From contig NZ_CP036319.1 in assembly GCF_007752935.1 (NCBI RefSeq), positions 3,534,001 to 3,598,000 of the forward strand: 64,000 nt of DNA, read 5' to 3'. Shown piece after piece: positions 7,389 to 16,642 of the stretch. The notes beneath the pieces were generated by a model, which did not search any database, was not told the origin of the DNA, and was given only the letters and a program-made list of their open reading frames with translations. Source of the stretch: Crateriforma conspicua (GTDB lineage Bacteria > Planctomycetota > Planctomycetia > Pirellulales > Pirellulaceae). Each line of letters begins with the position of its first letter. Positions within the stretch are counted from its first letter, which is position 1. Position numbers and translations under genes: made by a program.

Positions 7389-9509
7389 CTAATTCAGCCG
7401 AGCCAAGTTCTGGGCACGCAAGGCCTGGATGTACTCGTAAGTGATATTCATCACTTCGTCATAGTAGAACGAATCGGGATAAATCTTATCACTCGGTTCG
7501 CTCATCTCTTCGGCCAGTTTGTCGTCTTCCTCGGCGGCTTCGAGTTCCTTGCGGCGTGCTTTGAATTCTTCTTCGTTGATCGACAACGTGTCACGTTCCT
7601 TTTGGCGGACGTACAGTTCGATGCGACGCAGCAGGTCGGTGAATTCGTCGTTCTGCTGAACACGCATTTGTGAGTTGCGACGCAGTTGGTCGACCATGCT
7701 GCGAGGCACAAGGCTGTACAGGTCGTGACGCTTTGCCGGGACACGGTCGAATTCGATCGCATAATCCAAATCGCTTTCGCCGACGTCCATCTTGGCGATG
7801 ATGCTGGGCAAAACGATGTCGGCCGGCACACCCTTCAGCTGTGTGCTTTCACCGTCGGGCAGATAGAACTTCTGCAACGTCACTTTCAAGGCACCCAAGT
7901 TTGCTCGCTGGTTGCTGAACAAGGCTTCGCCGATGTCCACCAGGGTCTGCACCGTTCCTTTGCCGTGGGTGTTCGGGTCACCGATCACGATGCCACGGCG
8001 GTAATCACGGATCGCACCGGCCAGAATTTCGCTGGCACTTGCACTGAGCTTACTGGTCAGGACGACCAAGGGACCGTCCCAAGCGACGCCGTGTTCATCG
8101 TCGTCATACTTGGTGACGTTTCCACGTGAATCCTTCACCTGAACGACCGGGCCATGATCGATGAACAGACCCGTCAGGGTGATCGCTTCGGTCAAGCTGC
8201 CGCCGCCGTTCTTGCTGAGATCCAAGACCACACCGGCAACGCCCTTGGCTCGGAAATCATCCAAGATTTTGCGGACGTCCCGCGTGCTGCTGCGGTAATC
8301 CGCGTCGCCGCCGTCACGAGCCTTTTCCATGTCCAGGTAGAAGCTGGGCAGATTGATGTAGCCGATCTTCAGCGGTTGATTGACGCCGGGGACTTGGTGT
8401 TCGAGGACTTCGCCACGGGCCGCCGATTCTTCTAATTCGACTTGGGCGCGAATGATTTTGTATTCTTCCACCGCGCTGACGCCGCCAGGTTTGACGCCAA
8501 GGCGGACCGTGGTGCCCGCTTTGCCGCGGATCAAGTCGACCACGTCTTTCAGCGGCATTTCGACGATGTCGACCGATTCGCCGTTGTCGCCTTGGCCGAC
8601 CGACACGATCACGTCATCGGGCTTCAAGCGGCCATCTTTGTCGGCGGCACCACCGGGGATCACGCTGCTGACGACGGTGTTCCCGTCTTTTTCACGCAAA
8701 GCCGCACCGATACCCTCCAGGTTCAGTCGCATTTGGATGCGGAAATCTTCCAGTGTTCCGGGCGACATGTAGGTGCTGTGCGGATCGAAGCCGCTGGTGA
8801 CGCTGGTCAGGTACATTTCCAGCAAGTCGTCCGAATCGGTGTCTTTCCAGCGTCGTGCGTAACGTTGGTAACGGCGACGCAGTTGATCCTTGGCTTCTTC
8901 AGCGGTCTTGTCGTCGTCCATCAACAACAACATCGCGTACTTGATCTGCTTGCGCCAGCGGTCGCGAGCCTCGGCGTCGTTTCGTGCATATTGGGCTTGG
9001 TCCGGGTCGACGACGATCGATTCCTCTTTGGTGAAATCGAAATCTTGATCCAGCAACTGCATCGCCATCGCGACGCGTTCATCGACACGCTTGGTAAAGC
9101 GGTTGAAGATCACATATGCGGGATTGATATCGCCACGTTTGACCAGGTCGTCGATCGACGCTTCGTACTGTCGAAACTGGTCGACGTCGCCCTGCAGGAA
9201 GTAAATCTTCAGCGGGTCCAGCATGTTCAGGTAAAGATCCAACGCACGCTGGCTGATTTGATCGTCCAGTTCGCGTGATGACACGTGCTGGCGAGGCATC
9301 AGCTGGGAAATGATCTGTGCCAGCTGGCGGTCTTGCATGGACGGGCCGCGGGCAGGCGGATTCGCCGGGGCGGCTTCCTGAGCCGCGATCGGATTGGTGA
9401 CCGATGACGAAACCAACAGCATCACGATCGCCATGCCCGTTCGACATCGAGCGACGATCGACGATGGGCGATGTGTCAGGTTTTGGGTTGCGGAGTCGCA
9501 GCAATCCAT
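7389..9509 (-). CDS. prc: Tail-specific (C-terminal processing) protease, S41 family
   Basis: This 706-residue periplasmic serine protease degrades or trims proteins from their C-terminus. After a signal peptide (MAIVMLLVSSSVTNPIAAQ, cleavage at AQ-E) comes a helical N-terminal region with the Prc-typical PLKIYFLQGDVDQF and GFDPHSTYMSP. A PDZ domain follows (LEGIGAALREKDGNTVVSSV, then LKPDDVIVSVG). The S41 catalytic core has the nucleophile in SKLSASASEILAGAI (near residue 490) and the general-base lysine in HGKGTVQTL about 25 residues on. The C-terminal part matches the DUF3340 region of E. coli Prc, and the length is close to that enzyme. The gene is alone and ends in a strong terminator. 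The start used is the first in-frame ATG; an ATG 25 codons in would leave only a short signal peptide. Confidence 0.93.
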   Translation of the reverse strand: MDCCDSATQNLTHRPSSIVARCRTGMAIVMLLVSSSVTNPIAAQEAAPANPPARGPSMQDRQLAQIISQLMPRQHVSSRELDDQISQRALDLYLNMLDPLKIYFLQGDVDQFRQYEASIDDLVKRGDINPAYVIFNRFTKRVDERVAMAMQLLDQDFDFTKEESIVVDPDQAQYARNDAEARDRWRKQIKYAMLLLMDDDKTAEEAKDQLRRRYQRYARRWKDTDSDDLLEMYLTSVTSGFDPHSTYMSPGTLEDFRIQMRLNLEGIGAALREKDGNTVVSSVIPGGAADKDGRLKPDDVIVSVGQGDNGESVDIVEMPLKDVVDLIRGKAGTTVRLGVKPGGVSAVEEYKIIRAQVELEESAARGEVLEHQVPGVNQPLKIGYINLPSFYLDMEKARDGGDADYRSSTRDVRKILDDFRAKGVAGVVLDLSKNGGGSLTEAITLTGLFIDHGPVVQVKDSRGNVTKYDDDEHGVAWDGPLVVLTSKLSASASEILAGAIRDYRRGIVIGDPNTHGKGTVQTLVDIGEALFSNQRANLGALKVTLQKFYLPDGESTQLKGVPADIVLPSIIAKMDVGESDLDYAIEFDRVPAKRHDLYSLVPRSMVDQLRRNSQMRVQQNDEFTDLLRRIELYVRQKERDTLSINEEEFKARRKELEAAEEDDKLAEEMSEPSDKIYPDSFYYDEVMNITYEYIQALRAQNLARLN

Positions 9510-9890
9510 GGCGTTTTCCTAGACGGATCAAACAAGTAAAAGTTGCCGGAACGACGCGAGTCGCGTCAGCGGATTCCGACCGGCAGGCGGATTCGTTGCC
9601 GCATCCGCGGCGCCGCGGATGGGGTACACCGCGATCGTAGGACCCGCGGCAGCCCGTCGCAACGTCGTTTTAGCGCAGCATTCGATCAAGGTTATTCGTG
9701 ACCAACGCCTGGGAGGTTCAGTGTATCGCCCGGCACAGTCGTGCGTCGCATCAAGCGAAACGGTGCTCTTTGGGGGCCGGGAAATCCAAGGTCCCCGTCA
9801 TCCATGGGCGATTCGCGGCGGCAACCGCCACCAGCCGGGGCGCAACGCCACCGTCATCGCCGCAGGTTTACGGCAGGTGCTATCCGTTGA
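9510..9890. other. Gap upstream of prc
   Basis: I see no gene or clear signal. The prc promoter should lie at its left end, and the 3' end of the PDZ-protein gene follows on the same strand. Open frames that run through here on the plus strand are shadows. Confidence 0.4.
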
Positions 9891-11276
9891 TCACAGTTCC
9901 CGTTCGGGCGGAAAATCAAAAGTGTCAGAATCGATCGGCTCGTCGTCACCAAAATCCATCGTGTCGGACTGGCCCGCCGGGGCCGGTAATTCCTCCACCG
10001 CGTCGCCGGCGACCGGCACGGGGGACTCCGTGGAGGCCGACGGTGGTGGCTTCGGCGTCGTTTTCGATTCCGACGACTGGGACGAACCGCCGAACATGCC
10101 GCCCAAGACGGACCCGAGCCCGCTGATCATCGTCGAAGCCGAATCCGATGCCTTGGCCGCTTCGGATTCGACCCGCTGTGCCGCCGCGACTTTGTCTTTC
10201 ACATCGGAGCCGCGAGAGTTTCCATTGCCATCGGGGTTGCCAGCCGCAGCCAGCCGGCGTTCGATCAGCCGGTTGTCGCGGATGACTTGGACCACGACCG
10301 GGTTGGAACGGTCGACCGATGCCAGCGTCGCCGCCACGGCTTGGTCACGCCACGCCATGCCATCGACCGAGACGATTCGGTCGCCGGCACGCAAACCGGA
10401 ACCCGCCGCGACGCCGCCGGGGGTGACCGATTCGATTTCAAAACCCACCGCGTCGACGGACGAAGTGCCGGTCAATCCGACCGCTGATTTCCAAGCCGAT
10501 TCGTCGATGCGTTGCGGCAATCGTGGCGGCGGGGTCGTCGCGTCTTCGTCGCCAGCATTGCCGGTTGCCGCGACGGCTTCGGGCGAAGGCGAACGTTGTC
10601 CCACCAGACGAATCGTGGCGTCATAGGCGGTGTAGCCACGCACGATTCGCACCCGAGCGTCTTCGCCGGGCGATGTGGACCGCAAAGCCACCGCCAATTC
10701 GTCAACATCGGTGACCGAACGATTGTTGAACTGGACCAAGATGTCGCCTTCGGCCAGCCCGCTTTGCCGCAGATTCGATCCGGGCAAAATCCGATGAATC
10801 CGAACACCACGCACCGGTCGGGTGACCGCCAAAGCTTCCACACCCAAACGCCCAGGGCTTTTGCCGGACGCATTCCCGCGATTGTCGGCGGAATCCGTTT
10901 CCGAAATCGGAGCCTCAAAGACGTTTGAGTCTGCCGGGTTTCCACCGCCATCATTTCGCGGCGAAATCCGCTGAAGTCCCCTGTCGGTGTCCGGCGTCGG
11001 GCTGACCGGAACACGGTTACGAACGACCGGGCCGTTGCCGGATGTCGTGTTTGGGCGAATCAGATTACCGCGGTCCCGACGTGATGCGTCATAGCCGGGG
11101 ACCGGGGGCGGCGGCACGGTGGGGGGGGCGATACCGCGGATGCGGTTGCCCAGGCGCCGAAACAGCCCCTGTGCGTCGGCCGGGGCGGGGGTCAGAAGAC
11201 TGCCGATCACGCCGGCAAGCAGGACCGCGGCCAGCCGGTTGATCGGGGAGCCCATTGGTTTCCGTTGAACTCGCAT
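9891..11276 (-). CDS. Exported protein with two PDZ domains
   Basis: The 461-residue product begins with a signal peptide (LAAVLLAGVIGSLLTPAPADAQ). A proline-rich stretch follows. The first PDZ domain is at about residues 140-215 (ALAVTRPVRGVRIHRILPGS, then GLAEGDILVQFNNRSV) and the second at about 255-330 (SVTPGGVAAGSGLRAGDRIV). The last 120 residues are low complexity and acidic, ending in DTFDFPPEREL. No protease domain is attached, so it probably binds C-termini or presents substrates rather than cutting. It lies upstream of the Prc protease on the same strand but 380 bases away, so a functional link with that PDZ protease is only a guess. Confidence 0.78.
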   Translation of the reverse strand: MRVQRKPMGSPINRLAAVLLAGVIGSLLTPAPADAQGLFRRLGNRIRGIAPPTVPPPPVPGYDASRRDRGNLIRPNTTSGNGPVVRNRVPVSPTPDTDRGLQRISPRNDGGGNPADSNVFEAPISETDSADNRGNASGKSPGRLGVEALAVTRPVRGVRIHRILPGSNLRQSGLAEGDILVQFNNRSVTDVDELAVALRSTSPGEDARVRIVRGYTAYDATIRLVGQRSPSPEAVAATGNAGDEDATTPPPRLPQRIDESAWKSAVGLTGTSSVDAVGFEIESVTPGGVAAGSGLRAGDRIVSVDGMAWRDQAVAATLASVDRSNPVVVQVIRDNRLIERRLAAAGNPDGNGNSRGSDVKDKVAAAQRVESEAAKASDSASTMISGLGSVLGGMFGGSSQSSESKTTPKPPPSASTESPVPVAGDAVEELPAPAGQSDTMDFGDDEPIDSDTFDFPPEREL

Positions 11277-11488
11277 CCATCCATTCGCTAATCGAGTCGT
11301 TCAAACTTGTCTGGTAGGTTCGCCCGTGTCGCCGAACGTGTCGCCGCCGCAGCACATAATAAAGTCTAATGGCGTTTCGGGAAACGAATGACCGCCCCCA
11401 TTGGGTGAACTTTGCCCCAATCGGTGGCACGATTTTTCGCTGCCCCACTTGTCTTTCGATTCTTCACCCCAGCGATGTCGAACCAACC

Positions 11489-12517
11489 ATGAACGGTGCC
11501 CAACCGCAGGACGCAGCGGCGCCCCGGCCGATGCCGCCGGCCGCCGCGATGCAACGGATCGCAACGGATTTGCCACGTCTATTACAGGACGTGTCGATCC
11601 AACGTTCGCACATCATCGCGGATCAGTGGATGACCACCTTGCGCAGCGGACGCAGCGATCAGATCGTGGCCGCGGCAGTGAAAGAATCCGAATCCACCGA
11701 TCAAGCCAGCTGGGCGACCGCGGTTGCCATCGCAGCCGACGATTCCGACGTCGCCAACGTGTTGTTCGCCGCCGAACAGATCGTGGATTCTGGGGACCCC
11801 GAAATTCCCACCCAAAGGGTCCACCGTCTGCGTCGACACTTGGTCACTCAGCTGGACCGGCTGCTGCGACGACGCAACATCGTCTTTGCCCAGTGGGCCA
11901 CCGACGCGGTTGATCCGGAATCCCGGCAACGCTGTCGTCCGGTCCAGATGGGCTTCACGCCGCTGGGCACGCTGCAGTACATGGCGCTGCAACCGCTGCG
12001 GATCACGATCCCGGATGACCCCGAAATCACGCGGCGGATCGGCCGGCGGGTCGTCCCCGCCCCCATCGGCCAACCCGTGGACGATGACTTTCGGCGTGTC
12101 GTCGAAGCGACCTATACGGACAGCCTGGACTGTCCCGGCTTTTCTCACTTTCGCTCGGCCGCCCAGTTGCTGGAAAGCTATCGGCGGTCGGATTCGTTCT
12201 GCGATTCCGGCTGGCACCTGATCACCAAAAGCGATGCCGTGGTCGGCGTCCTGCTGATGTCCCTGCACGCTTCGAAGGACGACAAGCCGCCGGCCGCCGA
12301 GGTCACCTACATGGGGGTGCTGCCGGAATTTCGGGGGGGCGGTTTGGGGGCCCAGATCTTGGAACAGGCGGTCACCTGGGCGCTTGACCACCAGTGTGAC
12401 CGGCTGCTGCTGGCCGTGGACACGGAGAACCAGCCCGCCGGCCGGATCTATCGGCAACGCGGTTTCCGACCGATTTTGCTTGAGTCCATCTGGGGCAGAA
12501 AAATTGAAAAACGATGA
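11489..12517 (+). CDS. GNAT-family N-acetyltransferase
   Basis: The last 110 residues form an acetyltransferase domain: AEVTYMGVLPEFRGGGLG holds the acetyl-CoA-binding loop (R-x-x-G-x-G/A type), followed by the helix AQILEQAVTWALDH and the terminal YRQRGFRP. The N-terminal 220 residues also look like a degenerate GNAT half (WATDAVDPESRQRCRPVQMGF), as in two-domain MshD-like enzymes. I place the start at the ATG at 11489 (MNGAQPQD); the frame is open further upstream, but that part does not resemble a protein. The acceptor substrate cannot be told. The gene is read away from the PDZ-protein gene, with about 210 bases between. Confidence 0.75.
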   Translation: MNGAQPQDAAAPRPMPPAAAMQRIATDLPRLLQDVSIQRSHIIADQWMTTLRSGRSDQIVAAAVKESESTDQASWATAVAIAADDSDVANVLFAAEQIVDSGDPEIPTQRVHRLRRHLVTQLDRLLRRRNIVFAQWATDAVDPESRQRCRPVQMGFTPLGTLQYMALQPLRITIPDDPEITRRIGRRVVPAPIGQPVDDDFRRVVEATYTDSLDCPGFSHFRSAAQLLESYRRSDSFCDSGWHLITKSDAVVGVLLMSLHASKDDKPPAAEVTYMGVLPEFRGGGLGAQILEQAVTWALDHQCDRLLLAVDTENQPAGRIYRQRGFRPILLESIWGRKIEKR

Positions 12518-13069
12518 AGTCGGCCGTTCGTTCTGGCTCCGCTTCCACGCGGTCGTCGTAAGTCCTTGTCGCCAAGCGGTTTGCAAAAGTAAACATTGCG
12601 TGAATATTTCAGCCCATTTCAACCGGCGACAGATTATCCACGGGTCGATAAACTGAAAGCCGTGCCTGTGGTGGTCGCGAATCCGCCACGCCACAACACA
12701 CCGGACCGACGTAATTTCAGGGGCCGCACGACGCGCCGACTGGGTCCGCCGAAGACACGTTTTCGAGCCGCAAGTAAGCGAGTTTGACTTGAATGCTAGC
12801 AATCCTAGAATCTGCCTCCACGTGGCACTCAGGCAGTCGCCGGAGCACCACGTGAAGGAGTCTGCGACGGCGGGTCAGCCGCCCGGCGGAGCTAGGTTGG
12901 TCAGGTCATTCTGCCAACGCTTTGGTGTGTCGTCGAAAGATTCCGGCCGGACCCCAACCGGTCACCACTGGATTTCGAAATCACGCAACAGCAACGAGGG
13001 CTGGCGCGTGGTTTCCAACGGATGTTTCTCTTCGGCGACAAAGCATTGAAGGAGGATTGCGCTACCGGT
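12518..13069. other. Upstream region of dnaA, no gene
   Basis: About 550 bases without a supported gene. It includes a comparatively AT-rich stretch near 12585-12660 with one good DnaA box. A cluster of boxes, as expected for a full origin, was not seen by eye. Confidence 0.45.
12634..12642 (+). promoter_or_regulatory. DnaA box (TTATCCACG)
   Basis: TTATCCACG matches the consensus TTATCCACA at eight of nine positions and lies about 430 bases before the dnaA start. A single box fits autoregulation of dnaA better than a full oriC. Confidence 0.5.
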
Positions 13070-14980
13070 ATGTCTTCATCGCATGGCAGCACCGACGATA
13101 AGGAAGTCGTCGACCGATTCAAGGAAGCGTTGATGCGACGTATCGGCGAAGACCGATTTCGTCTGTGGTTCGGCCAAGGGGTCGACATCACAGTGCAGCA
13201 CGGCGATGACCAAAGTAGCGCGTCCGAAGTCGACCAGCCCGCCGAGCTGGATTCACGGTTCGATGCCGCGATCGTCTTGAACGTCCGCGGACAATTCGCC
13301 GCCGACCGCATGCAGTCCAAGTTGCAGCGTGAACTGCGTGCCGCCGCCATGGCAGCCGCGCCCCAGCCGACCGACGGTTCACCACCGCCTATGTGGGGCT
13401 ATCGGATCGAAGTCCGTCCGCCCGCGGTTCAACAAACCCTGGCCGATGATATCGTCGATCCCGCGCCGCCCGCAGTCGCCAAACGTGCGGCACGACCGGC
13501 CGGTTCCGCATCCCACACGGATCGTCGCCCGGCCGGCCGACGGCATCGTCGCGGCGGACGTTCGTCCGAATCGATCGCCACGCTGTGGGATCACAGCCAA
13601 CAACAACGCGACCAGAAAGACAACGATCGCAACGCCCCCCCGCAGCGAGACGCCGGGCAACAGAACGCCGCGCAACCCAGTGCCGTCCAAGCACACGACG
13701 CCCCGCGGCCGCTGAATTCCCAGCCGCAATCGTCGCGAAACACCGACAAAATCCCTGCCGCTGCGGCTGCATCGACCGACGTCGCGACGACGACGTCGAT
13801 CGACGAAGCCGCCTCGGTGGCGGATCCGTCGGGTAATCACCCCTCGGCGAACACTCCGCCCGCCAAGAACCGTTCGGCGAAGAACCATGCCGCAGCGGCA
13901 AGCTCGGCATCGGCTCCCACGCCCGCTACAGGCGGTTGCACCGGAGCGGAGTTCACGATGGCCAACTTCTTGGGCGGCCCGTCGAACCAACTGGCTTTGA
14001 CCGCCGCACGAATGGCCTGCCAGTCGCCCGGATCGGCTACGCCGTTGTATTTCCACGGCCCCAGCGGTGTCGGCAAGACTCACTTGGCCCAAGCGATCGC
14101 CGCCCACATGCGTCAGCGTCACCGCATGCGACGTGTTTCGTTTTTGTCGGCCGAGCGTTTCACCAACGACTTCATCCAGTTCGTTGGGACCAGCGGATTG
14201 TCGGCGTTCCGCCGTCGTTATCGCGAAGTCGACGCGTTGATCATCGACGACATCCAATTTGTGGGTGGTAAAAAGGCCACGCTTCGCGAATTGCTGTACA
14301 CAACCGAAGCGTTGATGGAACAGGGACGCCCGGTCATCTTCACCGCCAACCGTGCCCCCAGCGAAATCAACGGGCTGACCGGTGAATTGGTCGGACGCAT
14401 GGCGTCGGGGTTGGTTTGCCCGCTGTTGCCGCTGGACAACGCGATCCGCGTGCCGTTGATGCAGCGATTGATCACCCAACGATGCAACATCCAGTGGCCC
14501 TCCGAAGTGGTCGACGAAATCGCCGGCATGATTGACGGTGACGGACGTCTGGTCCGCGGCGTGGTCAACTTGGTCGACACGCTGCAACGGATGTACGGAC
14601 GGATGCCGACGATGGATGAAATTCGCCAGTTCGGTGGCGACATCCTTCGCAGCCAGGCACCGCCGGTCACACTGTCGACGATCGAACGCGCCGTTTGCCA
14701 AGTCTTCGATTTGGACGACGCGATCTTACGCAGCAACGCGCAAACACGGACGGTCAGCGAACCACGAATGTTGGCGATGTACTTGGCCCGCCAGAAAACA
14801 TCGTCGGCCTTTTCCGAAATCGCCAAGCACTACGGCGGCCGCAGCCACAGCACGGCGATCGCGGCATCGAAAAAGGTGACCGCTTGGATCGAATCAGGCA
14901 AACTGATCGGTCGCGGTCCCAAAGCTTTGTCGGCCGAACAAGCGGTCCAGCGGATCGAACAAGTGCTGCGAACCGGCTGA
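13070..14980 (+). CDS. dnaA: Chromosomal replication initiator protein DnaA, long-linker form
   Basis: DnaA binds origin boxes and opens the duplex for helicase loading. The 636 residues are longer than the usual 450-500. Domain I is at the N-terminus (EALMRRIGEDRFRLWFGQG). A Pro/Ala/Asn-rich, probably disordered linker runs from about 110 to 290. The AAA+ domain follows: NFLGGPSNQLAL, Walker A GPSGVGKTH near 329, Walker B LIIDDIQF near 389, and sensor FTANRAPSE. The DNA-binding domain IV ends the protein with GGRSHSTAIAASKKV, where the common form is GGRDHTTV. The start is the ATG at 13070, with AAGGAGGA 14 bases upstream. dnaB follows in the same direction after 116 bases. Confidence 0.92.
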   Translation: MSSSHGSTDDKEVVDRFKEALMRRIGEDRFRLWFGQGVDITVQHGDDQSSASEVDQPAELDSRFDAAIVLNVRGQFAADRMQSKLQRELRAAAMAAAPQPTDGSPPPMWGYRIEVRPPAVQQTLADDIVDPAPPAVAKRAARPAGSASHTDRRPAGRRHRRGGRSSESIATLWDHSQQQRDQKDNDRNAPPQRDAGQQNAAQPSAVQAHDAPRPLNSQPQSSRNTDKIPAAAAASTDVATTTSIDEAASVADPSGNHPSANTPPAKNRSAKNHAAAASSASAPTPATGGCTGAEFTMANFLGGPSNQLALTAARMACQSPGSATPLYFHGPSGVGKTHLAQAIAAHMRQRHRMRRVSFLSAERFTNDFIQFVGTSGLSAFRRRYREVDALIIDDIQFVGGKKATLRELLYTTEALMEQGRPVIFTANRAPSEINGLTGELVGRMASGLVCPLLPLDNAIRVPLMQRLITQRCNIQWPSEVVDEIAGMIDGDGRLVRGVVNLVDTLQRMYGRMPTMDEIRQFGGDILRSQAPPVTLSTIERAVCQVFDLDDAILRSNAQTRTVSEPRMLAMYLARQKTSSAFSEIAKHYGGRSHSTAIAASKKVTAWIESGKLIGRGPKALSAEQAVQRIEQVLRTG

Positions 14981-15096
14981 TTCACCACGGACGGGTTTTT
15001 CGGTTGCGGCCCCGCCGGTCAGCGCCGTGACGATCACGGCAAGATCGGACGCAGCCGACCCAGGATTCTTTGCTATTTCAGGATGACAGGATCGAC

Positions 15097-16542
15097 ATGA
15101 GCGCCGGTTTTTCCAACACGTACAGTCGTCGCGACAAACCCGAACGCAAACAGTCCGCCGCGGAAATTCTGCAGCGTAACCCGCCCTTCGATTTGGAAGC
15201 CGAAATGGGCGTCCTGGGCAGCGTTCTGTTGATGCCCGACGTGCTGGACGACCTGGCATCGCTGCGCAGCGAAGACTTCTATGACGACGCCAACCGGATG
15301 ATCTATCAGACCTGTCGTGACATGTACGACACGGGCGAAAAGATCGACATCACATTGCTGGTGTCCAAGCTGCGGACCGCCGGCAATTACGACAAGATCG
15401 GTGGCGCCGCGTACTTGGCCAAGCTGTCCGGCGCAGTCCCCAATGCGGCACACGCGTCGTACTACGGCGAAGTCGTCGCAGAAAAAGCGGTCTTTCGACG
15501 ACTGATCGAATCCAGCACGGAAATCCTCCGCGACGCATACGATCAATCCAGCACCGCCAAAGAACTGTGTGCCCAGGCGGAACAAAAAGTCTTTGCGATC
15601 ATGGACGGCCGGTCCAGCCAATCGCTGCACAGCCTTAGCGAAGTGCTTCACCAAGCGATGGACCGCATGGAAGCACGCATGCGAGACGAGGTCACCGACG
15701 GCGGGGCGGAAACCGGACTGACCGACTTTGACCAGATGACCGGTGGGCTGCACAACGGCGAACTGATCATCCTGGCCGCTCGACCGTCGATGGGGAAAAC
15801 GGCGTTGGCAATGAACATCGCCGAACACGTCGCCATCGAACAAAAATTGCCCGTGCTGTTCGTCAGCCTGGAAATGTCGGGCATCGAATTGGCCGACCGG
15901 ATGCTGTGTTCGCTGGCCCGCGTCAACGGTCACCGCTTGCGAAACGGAACCATTTCATCCGACGACCAAGGACGGTTGGTCCAAACGGCCAACGAGATCA
16001 GCCAGGCTCCGCTGTTCGTCGACGATTCACCCAGCCGAACGGTCAGCGAAATCGCGGCGGCCGCCCGGCGGATCAAACGCCGTGAAGACGAACTTGGCAT
16101 GATCGTGATCGATTACCTGCAGCTGATCGAACCCGACAACTCGCGCGACCCACGGCAAGAACAGGTGGCCAAGATCGCGCGGCGTTTGAAAGGCGTCGCA
16201 CGGGAACTGGGCGTCCCGCTGTTGTGTCTGTCTCAGTTGAACCGTCAGGCCGAAGACAGCAAGGATCACCGTCCCAAGCTTTCGCACCTGCGGGAATCCG
16301 GTGCCATCGAACAGGATGCCGACGTCGTGATGTTCGTGCACCGCGAAGAATACTATCATCGCGGCGAAGACCGAGCGCAATTCGCGGGCCAAGCTGAAAT
16401 CATCATCGCCAAACAGCGGAACGGTCCGGTCGGTGAAGTCGAATTGACATGGGAATCCGACTTCACGCGATTCACCAACCGAGCGCCGGAGCACCACAGC
16501 GAATTTGACGACTACGCCGAATTCACTTCCCCCGGCGGCTGA
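15097..16542 (+). CDS. dnaB: Replicative DNA helicase DnaB
   Basis: The hexameric helicase that unwinds DNA ahead of the fork; DnaA loads it, directly or through a loader. The protein has 481 residues, normal for the family. The N-terminal collar domain has PPFDLEAEMGVLGSVLL and the RecA-like motor has ARPSMGKTALAMNIAEHVA (Walker A near 230). Walker B is MIVIDYLQLIEP and the arginine-finger and loop region is LSQLNRQAEDSKDHRPKLSHLRESGAIEQDAD. The ATG at 15097 (MSAGFSNTY) is preferred because the nine codons before it do not fit the family. No intein or insertion is seen. The order dnaA-dnaB is not the classical dnaA-dnaN arrangement. Confidence 0.95.
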   Translation: MSAGFSNTYSRRDKPERKQSAAEILQRNPPFDLEAEMGVLGSVLLMPDVLDDLASLRSEDFYDDANRMIYQTCRDMYDTGEKIDITLLVSKLRTAGNYDKIGGAAYLAKLSGAVPNAAHASYYGEVVAEKAVFRRLIESSTEILRDAYDQSSTAKELCAQAEQKVFAIMDGRSSQSLHSLSEVLHQAMDRMEARMRDEVTDGGAETGLTDFDQMTGGLHNGELIILAARPSMGKTALAMNIAEHVAIEQKLPVLFVSLEMSGIELADRMLCSLARVNGHRLRNGTISSDDQGRLVQTANEISQAPLFVDDSPSRTVSEIAAAARRIKRREDELGMIVIDYLQLIEPDNSRDPRQEQVAKIARRLKGVARELGVPLLCLSQLNRQAEDSKDHRPKLSHLRESGAIEQDADVVMFVHREEYYHRGEDRAQFAGQAEIIIAKQRNGPVGEVELTWESDFTRFTNRAPEHHSEFDDYAEFTSPGG

Positions 16543-16642
16543 TCCCGCGCGGATTCACACCACGCCGAACCAATGCCGCACGTCACGCTGTGCGTGTTAA
16601 ATACTTAGTGGAAAACCTGTAGCCGGCGCGATTGACACCGAC

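Noticed and set aside
8442-9278. 278-codon plus-strand frame antisense to prc
   Set aside because: A shadow of the high-GC protease gene.
12634-12642. Full chromosomal origin at the dnaA upstream region
   Set aside because: Only one convincing DnaA box and a modest AT-rich stretch; not enough to call oriC.
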